Shown here: positions 41,192 to 50,188 of the stretch, in pieces
How positions within the stretch are numbered: the stretch's first letter is position 1
How the letters are laid out: every line of letters starts with the position of its first letter
Assembly (NCBI RefSeq): GCF_001613325.1
Contig: NZ_BDCD01000007.1
Span: forward strand, 248,001-312,000
Origin: Nocardia yamanashiensis NBRC 100130
Lineage (GTDB): Bacteria; Actinomycetota; Actinomycetes; Mycobacteriales; Mycobacteriaceae
Length of the DNA: 64,000 nt
Direction: 5' to 3'
Notes under the pieces: generated by a model
Seen by the model: only the letters and a program-made list of their open reading frames with translations
Databases searched by the model: none
Told to the model about the DNA's origin: nothing
Position numbers and translations under genes: made by a program

Positions 41192-42688
41192 TCAGTCCGG
41201 ATCGCAGCTGCTTTCGGCGGGTGGCAGGGCGCCCTCGGCGAGGTAGGCGTTGACCCAGGCGTCGATGCACCGGTTCGCGATGTTGCCGAACAATCCGTGT
41301 ACGACCGTATCGCGGAGAGTGAGTAGCCGGGATGCGGTGAGGGCCTGGTGCATGCTCACGGCGCCGGCATAGGTCGTGCGCGTATCGCCGTCGGCCTGGA
41401 TGATCAACGCGGGCACCGCATTGGCCACCGCGGTGGCGGGCTCGCGGGGGGAAGGCCAGAAGGCACAGGGATTGATGTTGCCGAACAACGGCCCGAATAT
41501 CGGTTGGGCAGCCCGGCTTTGCTCGATGCCGCGCCAGTATTCGGCCGGATCGCGCGGAGCCGGCGCGTCGCCGCAGGTGATGGCCGTCAGAGCGGAGAGG
41601 TCGTGTGGCTGGGCGGTGAGGATGAGTGCCAGTTGCTGCCTCACCCGCGGGTCCGGTTCCACTGATGCCCCGTTCGCGCCGTCGACGAGTTGACGGACCT
41701 GCGTGGCGAGGTCCGGATAGCGGCGATAGTCGCCGAGGGCCATGAACAGCATGACGGGCAGGGTGTGGTCGTCGATCAGGAACGGGCCGAAGGGAATCGG
41801 CGTCCGCGCGGCACGCTGGAGCAGCCCCTCGACGAGAGCGCGAACCGCCTCGCGGGTGGTCCCGAGTCCGTATTCGGCGTCGTGGGCGGCGGCCCATTCG
41901 GCCCAGCGGCCGAACGCCGCTTCATTCGGTTCGCCGCGGTCGGCTTGCAGCGCGATCGCGCCGTAGGCCCGGGGGTCGAGCGCGCTGTCGAGGACCATCC
42001 GGTCGATGTGCCCGGGGAAGAGCTGGGCGTATACCGCGCCGAGATAGGTGCCGTAGGACAGGCCGAGATAGCTGATGTCGGGCTCGCCCAGCGCCGCGCG
42101 CACGATATCCATATCGCGCGCCGTATTCCGGGTCGAGATATGCGGCAACAGATCTCGGTGCCGCGTCCAGCAGCGGGCGGCGAGTTCGGCCTGCCGCGCA
42201 ACGGATCTCGCGTAGCTGACCACGTCGGCACCGGCCGCTTCCACGCCGAACCCCACGGGCCATCCGCAGTCGATTCCCGAGGATCGGCCGACGCCGCGTG
42301 GATCCATGCCGATCAGGTCGTAACCGGCACGCACCGGTGCGGTCATGGCGCTGCGCAGCGCCCGGGGGAACTCGAGTCCGGGTTCACCGGGCCCACCGGG
42401 ATTCGTCAGCAGCACGCCCCGCCGCCGCTCCAGCGAGGTGGCGGGCACTCGCGAGATCGCTACCGTAATCGTGCGACCACCGGGATCGCCGTAGTCGAGC
42501 GGCACCGTGACATCGGCACACTCGGCGAGATCTGGTGCGCCGCAATCCTTCCAGTCCAGCCGCTGACTGTAGAACCGTTCGAGTCCGACCGGTAGGTCGG
42601 CGAGAGCCGGGGTCGAGGTGATGGTCACCCCAACGAGCAGCGCTGTGACGGCGACCAGTACGGCTCCGCGGACATGCCGCCGTCTCAT
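41192..42688 (-). CDS. Secreted TAP-like alpha/beta hydrolase (tripeptidyl aminopeptidase family)
   Basis: A 498-residue exported enzyme: signal peptide MRRRHVRGAVLVAVTALLVG with cleavage after ALA near residue 30. The alpha/beta hydrolase domain has LLTNPGGPGEPG (oxyanion), DPRGVGRSSGIDC, the nucleophile GLSYGTY and a C-terminal TAP-like domain with the acid PALIIQADGDTRTTY and the histidine VVHGLFGN. Proteins of this family release tripeptides or act on esters outside the cell. Several Cys (DWKDCGAP, ITCGD, INPCAFW, SSCDPD) probably form disulfides. Confidence 0.88.
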   Translation of the reverse strand: MRRRHVRGAVLVAVTALLVGVTITSTPALADLPVGLERFYSQRLDWKDCGAPDLAECADVTVPLDYGDPGGRTITVAISRVPATSLERRRGVLLTNPGGPGEPGLEFPRALRSAMTAPVRAGYDLIGMDPRGVGRSSGIDCGWPVGFGVEAAGADVVSYARSVARQAELAARCWTRHRDLLPHISTRNTARDMDIVRAALGEPDISYLGLSYGTYLGAVYAQLFPGHIDRMVLDSALDPRAYGAIALQADRGEPNEAAFGRWAEWAAAHDAEYGLGTTREAVRALVEGLLQRAARTPIPFGPFLIDDHTLPVMLFMALGDYRRYPDLATQVRQLVDGANGASVEPDPRVRQQLALILTAQPHDLSALTAITCGDAPAPRDPAEYWRGIEQSRAAQPIFGPLFGNINPCAFWPSPREPATAVANAVPALIIQADGDTRTTYAGAVSMHQALTASRLLTLRDTVVHGLFGNIANRCIDAWVNAYLAEGALPPAESSCDPD

Positions 42689-42742
42689 GGGAATACTCCT
42701 CCGCCTGTAGTTCTTCGGCTCAGCCGACCGTATTCCGACCGT

Positions 42743-43222
42743 TCATTCCGGGGCATCCAGGACGTCCCCGAAATCCGCGGACTGCGGTCGATCGTGAGAA
42801 TGACGCTCCATCCGGGTTCGCCCCGAGCCGATGGCCTGGTGCACGGTGACGAAGAACAGCACGAAACCGATGGTCAGCAGAATGTGACCGCCGCCGGCCA
42901 GGTGCGACAACAGCTTGTACTCGCCGTATCCAAGGACGGTCCGGGCGCCGATGACGGTCATGCAGGCGACGACCCAGAGCACGCCGATGTTGTAGACGGA
43001 AAAGAACCAGCGGTAGGCGCGGGTGTTCGACAGCGCGAGTTGATGTTCGAGCGTCAGGACGATCAGGAAGAACAGTGTCCCCAACGCCAGCAGGTGAGTG
43101 TGGACCACGGCGAGTTCGGTCTTACCGGTGAACTGGTGCGCCTTGGTGAGCTCCCGGTAGAGCAGGCCCGAAGGCAGTCCCAGCGCGGTGTAGCCGACAG
43201 CGGCCCAGTAGAGCTGTTTCAT
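42743..43222 (-). CDS. DUF2871 membrane protein
   Basis: A 159-residue membrane protein with four to five hydrophobic helices (YWAAVGYTALGLPSGLLYRE, AVVHTHLLALGTLFFLIVLT, FFSVYNIGVLWVVACMTVIG, GGGHILLTIGFVLFFVTVHQ). Histidines sit within the helices (VHTH, GGH), typical of DUF2871 and suggestive of haem or metal binding, which is unproven. Start ATG 43222. It follows the DUF4267 gene on the same strand; both are probably under the MarR-controlled promoter at 44190-44240 or a local one. Confidence 0.82.
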   Translation of the reverse strand: MKQLYWAAVGYTALGLPSGLLYRELTKAHQFTGKTELAVVHTHLLALGTLFFLIVLTLEHQLALSNTRAYRWFFSVYNIGVLWVVACMTVIGARTVLGYGEYKLLSHLAGGGHILLTIGFVLFFVTVHQAIGSGRTRMERHSHDRPQSADFGDVLDAPE

Positions 43223-43261
43223 CGAGTCCTCGTTCTGAAATATGTTGCGGACGTGTGGATA

Positions 43262-43687
43262 TCAGGCGAGTTGCGCGGCAGGCGCCGTTGCCGCGACCGC
43301 CGAACTGCCGGTCTCGCGGAGAATGAGCAGACCCGTGACCGCGATCAGCGCGGAGGTCAGGCCGTGGACGCCGAACGCGGTAGCCGCGGAGCCGTGGTGA
43401 GCCAGGACGTTGATCATGTCGCCGAGCGGGGCGACGGCAGTCATCAGCAGCACCCAGCCCAGGGCGCGGCGCTGACCGGTCACCAGCAGGATGCCCGAGC
43501 CCAGGCCCATCGCGAGTTCCCGGCAGCCCTTCACGACGAGGAAGCCGCCGCCGTCGCCGGCCGGCCATGTCGGCAGGCCGAAGCCCGGAGCGGCTGTCGC
43601 GGGGGCCAGGATGAAGGACACCGCGAGGTAGAAGGTGAACAGGACGGTGGCGGCGGCCAGGACTGTATTGAGCTTCGGGTGCGACAT
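43262..43687 (-). CDS. DUF4267 membrane protein
   Basis: A 141-residue, four-helix membrane protein of the DUF4267 type: FTFYLAVSFILAPATAAPGFG, FLVVKGCRELAMGLGSGILL, WVLLMTAVAPLGDMINVLAHHG, LTSALIAVTGLLIL. Start ATG 43687 with GAGAGA seven bases ahead. It lies between the DUF2871 and monooxygenase genes, all on the minus strand. Function unknown. Confidence 0.82.
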   Translation of the reverse strand: MSHPKLNTVLAAATVLFTFYLAVSFILAPATAAPGFGLPTWPAGDGGGFLVVKGCRELAMGLGSGILLVTGQRRALGWVLLMTAVAPLGDMINVLAHHGSAATAFGVHGLTSALIAVTGLLILRETGSSAVAATAPAAQLA

Positions 43688-43823
43688 GATCGATCTCTCG
43701 TGAGGGTCGGGCGGTGAACTGTTGTCCGGCAAGGCATCCGGCCCTGCCGCGGGGTGATGCCCGGCCGATCGCGCTCTGACGCGAGCCGGCCGGGCAGTGA
43801 ATCTTGTTGTCAGCGATCGGTGT

Positions 43824-44189
43824 TCACAGCGACAGCGTGTCGCCGGGTCCCAGTTCCAAGGTGGGATGGAAGATCATCGGTCGCGCGGTGAGGTCGAGTT
43901 CTTCCTGCATTCGCCCGGCCAGCTCCCGCCATTCCGGAGTGCCGAGGGCGGCGCCCAGGGCGGCGCCGCTGTCCCAGTCCCCCACGTTGACGAAAACCGC
44001 CTCGGCCGCCTGCCCGGCCGCCTGGAACATCCGGGTGCGGCGAAATCCGGGTGCGGCCGCCATGTATTCGGCACTGTCGCGCCAGCGCCGCAGGAACACG
44101 TCGCGTTGCGCGGCGGGTACCGACATCGTGTTGATCACCGTGACCGGAGCGTCGGAGTCGGGGACGACCGGGTTGCTGAAAGCTGTCAT
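43824..44189 (-). CDS. Antibiotic-biosynthesis-monooxygenase (ABM) domain protein
   Basis: A 121-residue ferredoxin-like ABM-fold protein: VTVINTMSVPAAQRDVFLRR, EYMAAAPGFRRTRMFQA and FVNVGDWDSGAALG. Members are small cofactor-free monooxygenases or haem-related enzymes acting on aromatic compounds. ATG 44189 sits directly on a MarR-type operator, and the divergent gene is a MarR regulator. Regulation by that MarR protein is very likely. Confidence 0.85.
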   Translation of the reverse strand: MTAFSNPVVPDSDAPVTVINTMSVPAAQRDVFLRRWRDSAEYMAAAPGFRRTRMFQAAGQAAEAVFVNVGDWDSGAALGAALGTPEWRELAGRMQEELDLTARPMIFHPTLELGPGDTLSL

Positions 44190-44210
44190 ATTGTCACGTT
44201 AAGTGACAAT
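44190..44210. promoter_or_regulatory. MarR operator (site 1)
   Basis: ATTGTCAC-GTTAA-GTGACAAT, a perfect 8-bp inverted repeat in the divergent ABM/MarR promoter region, touching the ABM start codon. Confidence 0.75.
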
Positions 44211-44219
44211 CTATTTCTA

Positions 44220-44240
44220 TGTCAATCCTGTTATGTGACA
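44220..44240. promoter_or_regulatory. MarR operator (site 2)
   Basis: TGTCA (44220-44224) faces TGACA (44236-44240). It shares the GTCA/TGAC half-sites with site 1 and lies 28 bases before the marR start. Confidence 0.5.
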
Positions 44241-44267
44241 GTCTTCTTCGGTTGCTAAAGTGAGGTC

Positions 44268-44756
44268 ATGGTGAACCGTCCGCTGAACTCACGTGGGGTA
44301 TTCCTGTTGTCGCAGTTGGGCCATCACGTGGCATACCGCTTCACAGAGCGGCTGGCACGGCTGGATTTGGAGCCGTCGCATTTCGCGGTCCTGAGCCACC
44401 TGGCCGACACCGACGGCCGCAGTCAGCAGGAGCTCGCGGATCTACTGCGCGTCCACCGCAACGCGATGGTCGGCCTGGTCGACGAACTCGAGCAGCGCGC
44501 ACTGGTGACTCGGCGCCCGCATCCCGTCGACCGGCGCGCGCATGCGGTCCACCTAACCGATCACGCGCGCGAGGCGCTCGAAACGATCCAATCCGAGGCC
44601 GACGCACTGGAATCGGAGATCCTCGGACCGCTCGACGAGGCCGAGCGATCGGCGCTCATTCCGCTCCTGCACCGCATCGCCGCACACGCCGATCTCCCCG
44701 CCGGAATCCATCCCGGCCTGCAACGCCGACGCCGTGCACGCCGAGAACCGCAGTGA
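44268..44756 (+). CDS. MarR-family regulator
   Basis: A 162-residue winged helix protein: LSQLGHHVAYRFTERLARLD, SHFAVLSHLADTDGRSQQEL, ADLLRVHRNAMVGLVDELEQ (recognition helix), RPHPVDRRAHAVHLT (wing). It is divergent from the ABM gene and faces two inverted repeats, so it is the probable repressor of the ABM/DUF4267/DUF2871 genes and of itself. The ligand is probably a phenolic or lipophilic compound, by family analogy. ATG 44268 has GAGGTC just upstream. Confidence 0.9.
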   Translation: MVNRPLNSRGVFLLSQLGHHVAYRFTERLARLDLEPSHFAVLSHLADTDGRSQQELADLLRVHRNAMVGLVDELEQRALVTRRPHPVDRRAHAVHLTDHAREALETIQSEADALESEILGPLDEAERSALIPLLHRIAAHADLPAGIHPGLQRRRRARREPQ

Positions 44757-44814
44757 GCCAGGCTTACCGAAGGGATCTCGGCCTGCGCTGCGGGTGATCC
44801 CTCGCTCGCCAGGG

Positions 44815-44845
44815 CGGCCCGGACGCGCGGGATGCGTCCGGGCCG
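44815..44845 (+). terminator. Terminator hairpin after marR
   Basis: A perfect 12-bp stem CGGCCCGGACGC / GCGTCCGGGCCG (44815-44826 with 44834-44845) with a seven-base loop, 58 bases after the marR stop. Confidence 0.75.
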
Positions 44846-45166
44846 CGGTCGGCTCGCGGCAGGAGAACGCGGGGCGGGTGCGACGCCGGCGGGTCGTGCC
44901 GATCGCGACCGGAGGGTGTGGCTCGGGTCGGGCGATCGTGGGGGTGCAGGAACTCCCGCCGGCGTGCCCCGGAGCGCACCGCGTGGTGGCCGGGCCGATA
45001 CCGGCATCTGCGGGTATGCCGGTATCGGGAGTTTGCCGGGCCGGTCCGGGGCGCGTCTACCGGCTGCGCGGGTCCGGCATGGGTTGTCCAGGTCCCGGCA
45101 CAACTTGTCGGTCGGTCCGGCGTGGAAGTGCGTCGATCGCCGCCGGTGCGCGGCGATAATCGGCGG
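44846..45166. other. Gene-free region containing a second strong hairpin
   Basis: No convincing gene between the marR terminator and the PAS-ANTAR start. At 44995-45007 and 45016-45028 there is a perfect 13-bp inverted repeat (CCGATACCGGCAT / ATGCCGGTATCGG) with an eight-base loop. If transcribed it would be part of a 140-170-base leader of the PAS-ANTAR message, or alternatively a protein-binding site. Confidence 0.55.
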
Positions 45167-45856
45167 ATGGGCGCACCGGCTGACACACCACAGGAATTCC
45201 CGTCCGCGGCGGCGACCAACGAACCGGCGCCGCGGACGGGTAGCTTCCGGTTCTGGTTCGCCACCCGCCGCTGGGAGTGGTCGCCGGAGGTGTACCGCAT
45301 GCACGGTTACGCCCCCGGCGAGATCGAGCCGACCACCGAACTGCTGCTCGCGCACAAACATCCGGACGATCGTGAGCAGGTCGCCGAGGCGATCGCCCGC
45401 TCGGTCGAGCACGGGCAGCCGTTCTCGAGCCGGCACCGGTTCATCGATGTCACCGGCGGCGAGCATCAGGTGATGGTGGTCGCCGACGCCATCGTCGACG
45501 ACGACGGCCGCACGGTCGGCACCTCGGGGTTCTATATCGACCTTTCCGACACCCTCGCCGCCGCCGAACAGGACACGCTCAACGAACTGCTGCCCGGCAT
45601 GATCGAAGCGCGCGCGGTGATCGAACAGGCCAAAGGCGTGCTGATGCGCTTGTACCGCATCAACGACGAGCAGGCCTTCCGGGTGCTGCGGTGGCGTTCG
45701 CAGGAAACCAACGTCAAACTCCGTGCCCTGGCGGAACAACTCGTCGCCGAGTTGCCGATGGTGCCCCCGCCGCCGCCGGAGATCGTGGCCAACTTCGACC
45801 ACATCCTGCTGACCCTGCACGAACGCGTCCCGGGCGATCAGGGTTCGAGCACGTAG
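45167..45856 (+). CDS. PAS-ANTAR RNA-binding antiterminator (second copy)
   Basis: 229 residues with the same architecture as the protein at 9774-10541. The PAS domain runs from SFRFWFATRRWEWSPEVYRM and contains PTTELLLAHKHPDDREQV. The ANTAR domain is RAVIEQAKGVLMRLYRINDE, ending with VANFDHILLTLHERV. It lacks an upstream STAS partner. ATG 45167 is chosen; no strong ribosome site. The last 19 bases overlap the end of the convergent dehydrogenase gene. A large hairpin lies upstream. Confidence 0.87.
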   Translation: MGAPADTPQEFPSAAATNEPAPRTGSFRFWFATRRWEWSPEVYRMHGYAPGEIEPTTELLLAHKHPDDREQVAEAIARSVEHGQPFSSRHRFIDVTGGEHQVMVVADAIVDDDGRTVGTSGFYIDLSDTLAAAEQDTLNELLPGMIEARAVIEQAKGVLMRLYRINDEQAFRVLRWRSQETNVKLRALAEQLVAELPMVPPPPPEIVANFDHILLTLHERVPGDQGSST

Positions 45857-46758
45857 CGGCCGCGCGTCCCGCCTTTGGCCATGGCCCGGTGCGCGTCGGC
45901 GGCCTCGCTCAACGGCAGCACCGCGTGCACGCGGGTGGGCAGCCGTCCGGCTGCGGCCTGGGTAAGCAGCTGTCCCAGGCGCGGACCGTCGGACTGGACC
46001 ATCAGGATGTTCACGGTGATGCCGCGCTCGGGTTCGGGCGTCAGGTTCGGCCGGACGCCGACGAACGAGCCGCCGTCACGGACCGGGGACAAGCTCCACG
46101 CCTGCTGAGACGTGGTGTCCACGACCGCATCCCAGCCCGCTTCGGCTGCGGTGCGGAAGTCGGCGCCGAGCGAGCGGACGAACTGCTCGTCCTCGGCGCG
46201 GGCCAGTCCGGTCACCTGCCAGCCGCGGCCGGGGGCGAGCGCGATCACGTTCGCGCCGATCGCGCCGGCCGCGCCCGTCACCAGCAATCGATTGCCCTCG
46301 GCGGGCGCGTCGCCGAGCAGGTCGAGGATCTGCGCGGCACTCAATCCGCTGAGCGGCACCGTCGATGCCGCGGCGAGGCCGAGTTCATCGGGCACCACGG
46401 CCAATTCGGCGGCGGGCACCACGAGTTGTTCCGCGTAGGTGCCGAAGTCGCGGTCGAAGCCGAGGACGACACCGGCGACCCGGGTTCCGACGGCCAGGTC
46501 CACGCCCGGCCCGGCGGCGGCGACGGTGCCGGCGAAATCCCAGCCCAGCCCGGTGTGGGAGGGCTGGTTGATCATGCCCATCTGGTGGAAGAAGCCGCTC
46601 GCGACGCCGAGGTCGGTGGGGTTGACCGGTGCGGCCGCGACCGCGACCCGGACCTCACCGGGTCCGGGCTCGACCACCGGCACCTCGATGATCTCGATGG
46701 AATCGGGTCCGCTCGCGTTCCGGACCACCGCGGCCCGGAAGGTGCTGGGGTTGTTCAT
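45838..46758 (-). CDS. Zinc-free quinone-oxidoreductase-like MDR dehydrogenase
   Basis: A 306-residue medium-chain reductase: GroES-like N-terminus (VVEPGPGEVRVAVAAAPVNP, GLGWDFAGTVAAAG), Rossmann motif LLVTGAAGAIGANVIALAPG, and the C-terminal VHAVLPLSEAADAHRAMAKG typical of the family. It lacks the cysteine zinc cluster. NADPH-dependent reduction of quinones or enones is expected. ATG 46758 has GGAGG eight bases upstream. It lies downstream of the large AfsR-like regulator on the same strand and may be its target. Confidence 0.87.
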   Translation of the reverse strand: MNNPSTFRAAVVRNASGPDSIEIIEVPVVEPGPGEVRVAVAAAPVNPTDLGVASGFFHQMGMINQPSHTGLGWDFAGTVAAAGPGVDLAVGTRVAGVVLGFDRDFGTYAEQLVVPAAELAVVPDELGLAAASTVPLSGLSAAQILDLLGDAPAEGNRLLVTGAAGAIGANVIALAPGRGWQVTGLARAEDEQFVRSLGADFRTAAEAGWDAVVDTTSQQAWSLSPVRDGGSFVGVRPNLTPEPERGITVNILMVQSDGPRLGQLLTQAAAGRLPTRVHAVLPLSEAADAHRAMAKGGTRGRYVLEP

Positions 46759-46805
46759 GTTTCGTGCCTCCATCAGTTCGTTTCCGATGGGTTGAACACT
46801 GCGCC

Positions 46806-49800
46806 TCAGGCTTTGGAAGGAACTTGGAGCGAACTTGGAGCAGCGCCGGCGCGGGCTCGCGCGTCGGCGGACCAGGCGGGTGCGTTCCATATCCCGGCGA
46901 TAGCGGCGGCCCGGGCGAAATGCCCGGCGGCCGCGTCGGCGCGGCCCAGGAAGAGCGCGAGTTCACCGAGCGTGTGGGCGACCGGGCGCAGGGCCAGCGA
47001 TACGCTCTCCGCGCCCGCTGGTGGACCGTCCCGGTGCGGGAGCAGCTCCGAATAGCACTGCTCGGCGGCGCCGCGGTCGTTCGAGGCGAGCGCCGCCAGC
47101 GCGCGCAGGGTGGTCAGGAAGGTGAAGAAGAAGTCGCGACGGATGGGGGCCTGCGCGGTACCGCTCCGGTCCGCCTCCGCGCTGCGGCCCGCCGCATGCA
47201 GGGCGAGGGTGAGCAGATCCTCGGCCATCGGACCGAGTACCGCGTGCAGCGCGCGCACCTCGTCCAAGTGCTCCCCCAGCGTGCCGTCGTTGATCCAGAT
47301 CGCCGCCAGCGCAAGCCGCAGGAAGCCCGCGGCGTGCACCGATCCGGCACGCTCCATGCGCTCGGTGGCATCGATGTACCGGCGCTCGGCCTCGGCGAAC
47401 TCGCCTTCGATGAGTTGCAGTGTGGCCAGCGAGATCTCGGTGGCGCCGAGCGCTTCGGGCATCCGGTAGGCGCGGGCGAGCTCGTGCGCCTCCTCGGTGA
47501 CGCGGCGCATGGTCGCCGGATCGTTGGCGGCGGCCGCCTGCGCGGCCTGTTCGAGCAACCCGGTCACGCGATAGACGGGCAGATCGTGCTCGACGCCGAT
47601 CCGCACCAGTTCACGCGAGTACTCCGCCTGCCCGGATTCGCGCGCCAGGACCAGCAGCGCCGCGGCCCGCAGCCACGGCGACGCGGCGAGGTCCAGGGCT
47701 TCCCGCGCCGCCGCCATGACCGTCGGATCGTGCTCGCCCACCAGTTCGTGGGCGTAGGCGATGAGCAGATGGCAGCGGGTCTCGGCAGCGAGATCGGCTC
47801 GCCCGAGCAGACTTCGGAGCCGGTCGACGATGGGCCGGTCGACCGTGCCGTACGCGCGGGCCTGCCAGGGCGTGGGTTCGGTCCAGGCGGCGAACGCGGC
47901 GATCATCAGATCCGTGCGCCCGATCGACTCGGCGTATTCCACGGCCTGTTCGCGGGTGCGTCTGGCCGCGGCGAACGCCCCGGCTCTGACCTGGGCGCGC
48001 AGCAACCGGCCGAGCAGGCTCACCCGCTCGTCCGGATCGCTGGAGTTGGCGACGGCGTCGCCGAGCAGCGCGGCCGCGACATCGTGGGCGTAGCGCGCCT
48101 CGGCCAGTTCGGCGGCCCGCGCGCAATATCCCACGGCCAGTGGCGATCCCGCGCGCGCATAGTGGTGGGCCAGCGCCGCGATATCCCCGGAGCCCTCCAG
48201 CGCGGCGGCGATCCGGGCGTGCATCCTGGTGATCCGCATCCGGCTCACACCGGTCAGGAGTGTGTCGCGGACCAGCGCGTGCACGAACCGGACCCGCCCC
48301 GGACCGGGCTCCTCCAGCAATCCGGCGATGACACCGGCGTCCAGCGCGTCCAGTACGCCGTCCTCGTCGGTGTCGGCGGCCCGCACGAGCACATCGACCG
48401 AGCTTTCCCGGCCCGCCACGGCCGCCAGCCGCAGCACCGACACCCCGCTCTCGGGCAGCCGGGCGAACCTGCGCCGCAATACATCCCGGACGCCCTCGGG
48501 CACTTCGGACAGCGCGATCAGCGCGCCCTCGCCGTGCAGCAGCCGGGCGGTCTCGCGCACATAGAACGGATTGCCGCCGGTCCGTTCGGCGATGCCGGCC
48601 ACCGTCGCGTCGTCGGCCTCGCATTCGGAGCGGACCAGCTCCGCGATGGCGTCGCGATCGAGTCCGGGCAGGTCCAGCCGCAGCGGCGCGGTGCGGGCGA
48701 GGGACGCGAGTGTCGTTGCCAGGCGCTCGCTTTCGTCCGCGCGGTAGGCGGCGACGATCAGGATCGGGTCCCGGGTGTCGACGCCGGCCAGCAGTTCCAG
48801 CGTGGCGGCGTCGGCCCGGTGCAGATCGTCCAGCAGCACCGCGACCGGACGGTCGGCCGCGAGAGCCGACAGCCAGGCCCACACGGCTTGCCGCAGCCGG
48901 AAACGACCGGCCGCCGCGTCGCCGTTCGCGGTCGCCGCGTCCGACAGCAGGGGCGCCAGGCCGTCGGCGAAATCGCCGGGCGGCACGCTCGCGGTAAGGC
49001 TCCGCAGTACTTCGACCCAGGCCCAGGCGGGCGGCGCGCTGTCCACGTCGGGGCAGCGTCCGGCGGCTACCAGCCACCCGTCCCGTTCGAGTTGCAGGCC
49101 GAGGCGCTCGAGCAGTTTCGATTTGCCCAGCCCGGCCTCGCCGGTGACGAGCGCGACGCGCACGTTCGCGTGCGCCGTTTCCCGAGCGGTCGCGAGCAGG
49201 GCGGCCAGCTCGTTCTCCCGGCCCACGAACGGTACGGTGCACAGCTTTTCGATGGGCGGCGGCGGAGTCGCCACGAAGCGGGGCGTGTCGGTTGCGGGCG
49301 CGGGCACTGCCGCGCGCAGGATATCCGTGCGCTGGGTGAGGATCGCCTCCTCCAGAGCCACCAGGTCCGGCCCCGGGTCCAGGCCCAGCTCGTTGGCGAG
49401 GGTGGCGCGGGCGCGGCGGAGCGCGGCGAGGGAGTCGGCTTGGCGGCCGCTGCTCCACAGCGCGAGCGCGTGCAGGCGCCAGCCTTCTTCACGCAAGGGA
49501 TGATCGCGAGTGAAGGTCTCGGTATCGGGCACCACCGCCGCCGGGTCGCCGAGCCGCAGCCCGGCCGCGATGTGCAGTTCGCGTGCGACCAAGCGTAATT
49601 CGTCGAGCCGCGCGGTCTCGGCGGCGACCCACGGCTCGTCGGCGACCTCCGCGAACGCGGGCCCCCGCCACAGCGCCAGCGCCTCGCTCAGCCGGGCATG
49701 CGCCGCGCGTGGATCGGCGAGCGTGCGGGCCTCGTCGAGCAGTTCCTCGAAACGCCAGGCGTCCACCGCTTCTCGCGGCAGCCGCAAGGCGTAGCCGGGC

Positions 49801-50072
49801 GCGGCGCTCACCAGCACGCGGGCCGGGGCCCGGGGCGGGCGGCCGGGTTCGAGCAGGCGGCGCAGGTTGGACACGTACGCCTGCAAGGACGCCAGGGCCC
49901 GCGACGGCGGTTCGCCGCGCCACAGGTCCTCGATCATCCGGTCGACCGGAACCACCTGCCCGCGCGCGGCCACCAGCAGGGCCAATACGCCGCGCTGCCG
50001 GGGCCCGCCGAGCGGCAGGGATTCGCTGTCGACCTCGGCCGCGAACGAACCCAGCACACGCACAAAAACCAT
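46806..50072 (-). CDS. AfsR/SARP-type regulator with BTAD and AAA domains
   Basis: A 1,088-residue regulator. Residues 1-95: OmpR-like winged helix (VRVLGSFAAEVDSESLPLGG through LQAYVSNLRRLL). Residues about 100-240: bacterial transcriptional activation domain (DAWRFEELLDEA, ELHIAAGLRLGD). Residues about 280-600: AAA/NB-ARC ATPase with VGRENELAALL, Walker A GEAGLGKSKLLERL and Walker B VAVLLDDLHRAD. The rest is a TPR-like helical repeat region, and no LuxR domain follows. It probably activates secondary-metabolism or redox genes nearby, such as the dehydrogenase downstream and the divergent hemerythrin. ATG 50072. Confidence 0.9.
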   Translation of the reverse strand: MVFVRVLGSFAAEVDSESLPLGGPRQRGVLALLVAARGQVVPVDRMIEDLWRGEPPSRALASLQAYVSNLRRLLEPGRPPRAPARVLVSAAPGYALRLPREAVDAWRFEELLDEARTLADPRAAHARLSEALALWRGPAFAEVADEPWVAAETARLDELRLVARELHIAAGLRLGDPAAVVPDTETFTRDHPLREEGWRLHALALWSSGRQADSLAALRRARATLANELGLDPGPDLVALEEAILTQRTDILRAAVPAPATDTPRFVATPPPPIEKLCTVPFVGRENELAALLATARETAHANVRVALVTGEAGLGKSKLLERLGLQLERDGWLVAAGRCPDVDSAPPAWAWVEVLRSLTASVPPGDFADGLAPLLSDAATANGDAAAGRFRLRQAVWAWLSALAADRPVAVLLDDLHRADAATLELLAGVDTRDPILIVAAYRADESERLATTLASLARTAPLRLDLPGLDRDAIAELVRSECEADDATVAGIAERTGGNPFYVRETARLLHGEGALIALSEVPEGVRDVLRRRFARLPESGVSVLRLAAVAGRESSVDVLVRAADTDEDGVLDALDAGVIAGLLEEPGPGRVRFVHALVRDTLLTGVSRMRITRMHARIAAALEGSGDIAALAHHYARAGSPLAVGYCARAAELAEARYAHDVAAALLGDAVANSSDPDERVSLLGRLLRAQVRAGAFAAARRTREQAVEYAESIGRTDLMIAAFAAWTEPTPWQARAYGTVDRPIVDRLRSLLGRADLAAETRCHLLIAYAHELVGEHDPTVMAAAREALDLAASPWLRAAALLVLARESGQAEYSRELVRIGVEHDLPVYRVTGLLEQAAQAAAANDPATMRRVTEEAHELARAYRMPEALGATEISLATLQLIEGEFAEAERRYIDATERMERAGSVHAAGFLRLALAAIWINDGTLGEHLDEVRALHAVLGPMAEDLLTLALHAAGRSAEADRSGTAQAPIRRDFFFTFLTTLRALAALASNDRGAAEQCYSELLPHRDGPPAGAESVSLALRPVAHTLGELALFLGRADAAAGHFARAAAIAGIWNAPAWSADARARAGAAPSSLQVPSKA

Positions 50073-50188
50073 GACGCGTCACATCGTACGCGAGTCCCGC
50101 ATCCGAGGGCTCCAAGCCGGTTCCCAGTCGCTTCCAAATCCCGGACCGCAGGCTCGAGGCCATCGAAACGACTTGAAGGACACGAACA

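Noticed and set aside
45012..45017. GGGTAT ahead of the second PAS-ANTAR gene as a SigF -10
   Set aside because: No GNNT at 14-16 bases upstream; the sequence is part of the 13-bp inverted repeat.
46764..49598. Very long plus-strand frame of 944 codons opposite the AfsR-like gene
   Set aside because: Composition (Arg, Gly, His, Gln) is typical of antisense frames in high-GC DNA; the minus strand has all the domain motifs.
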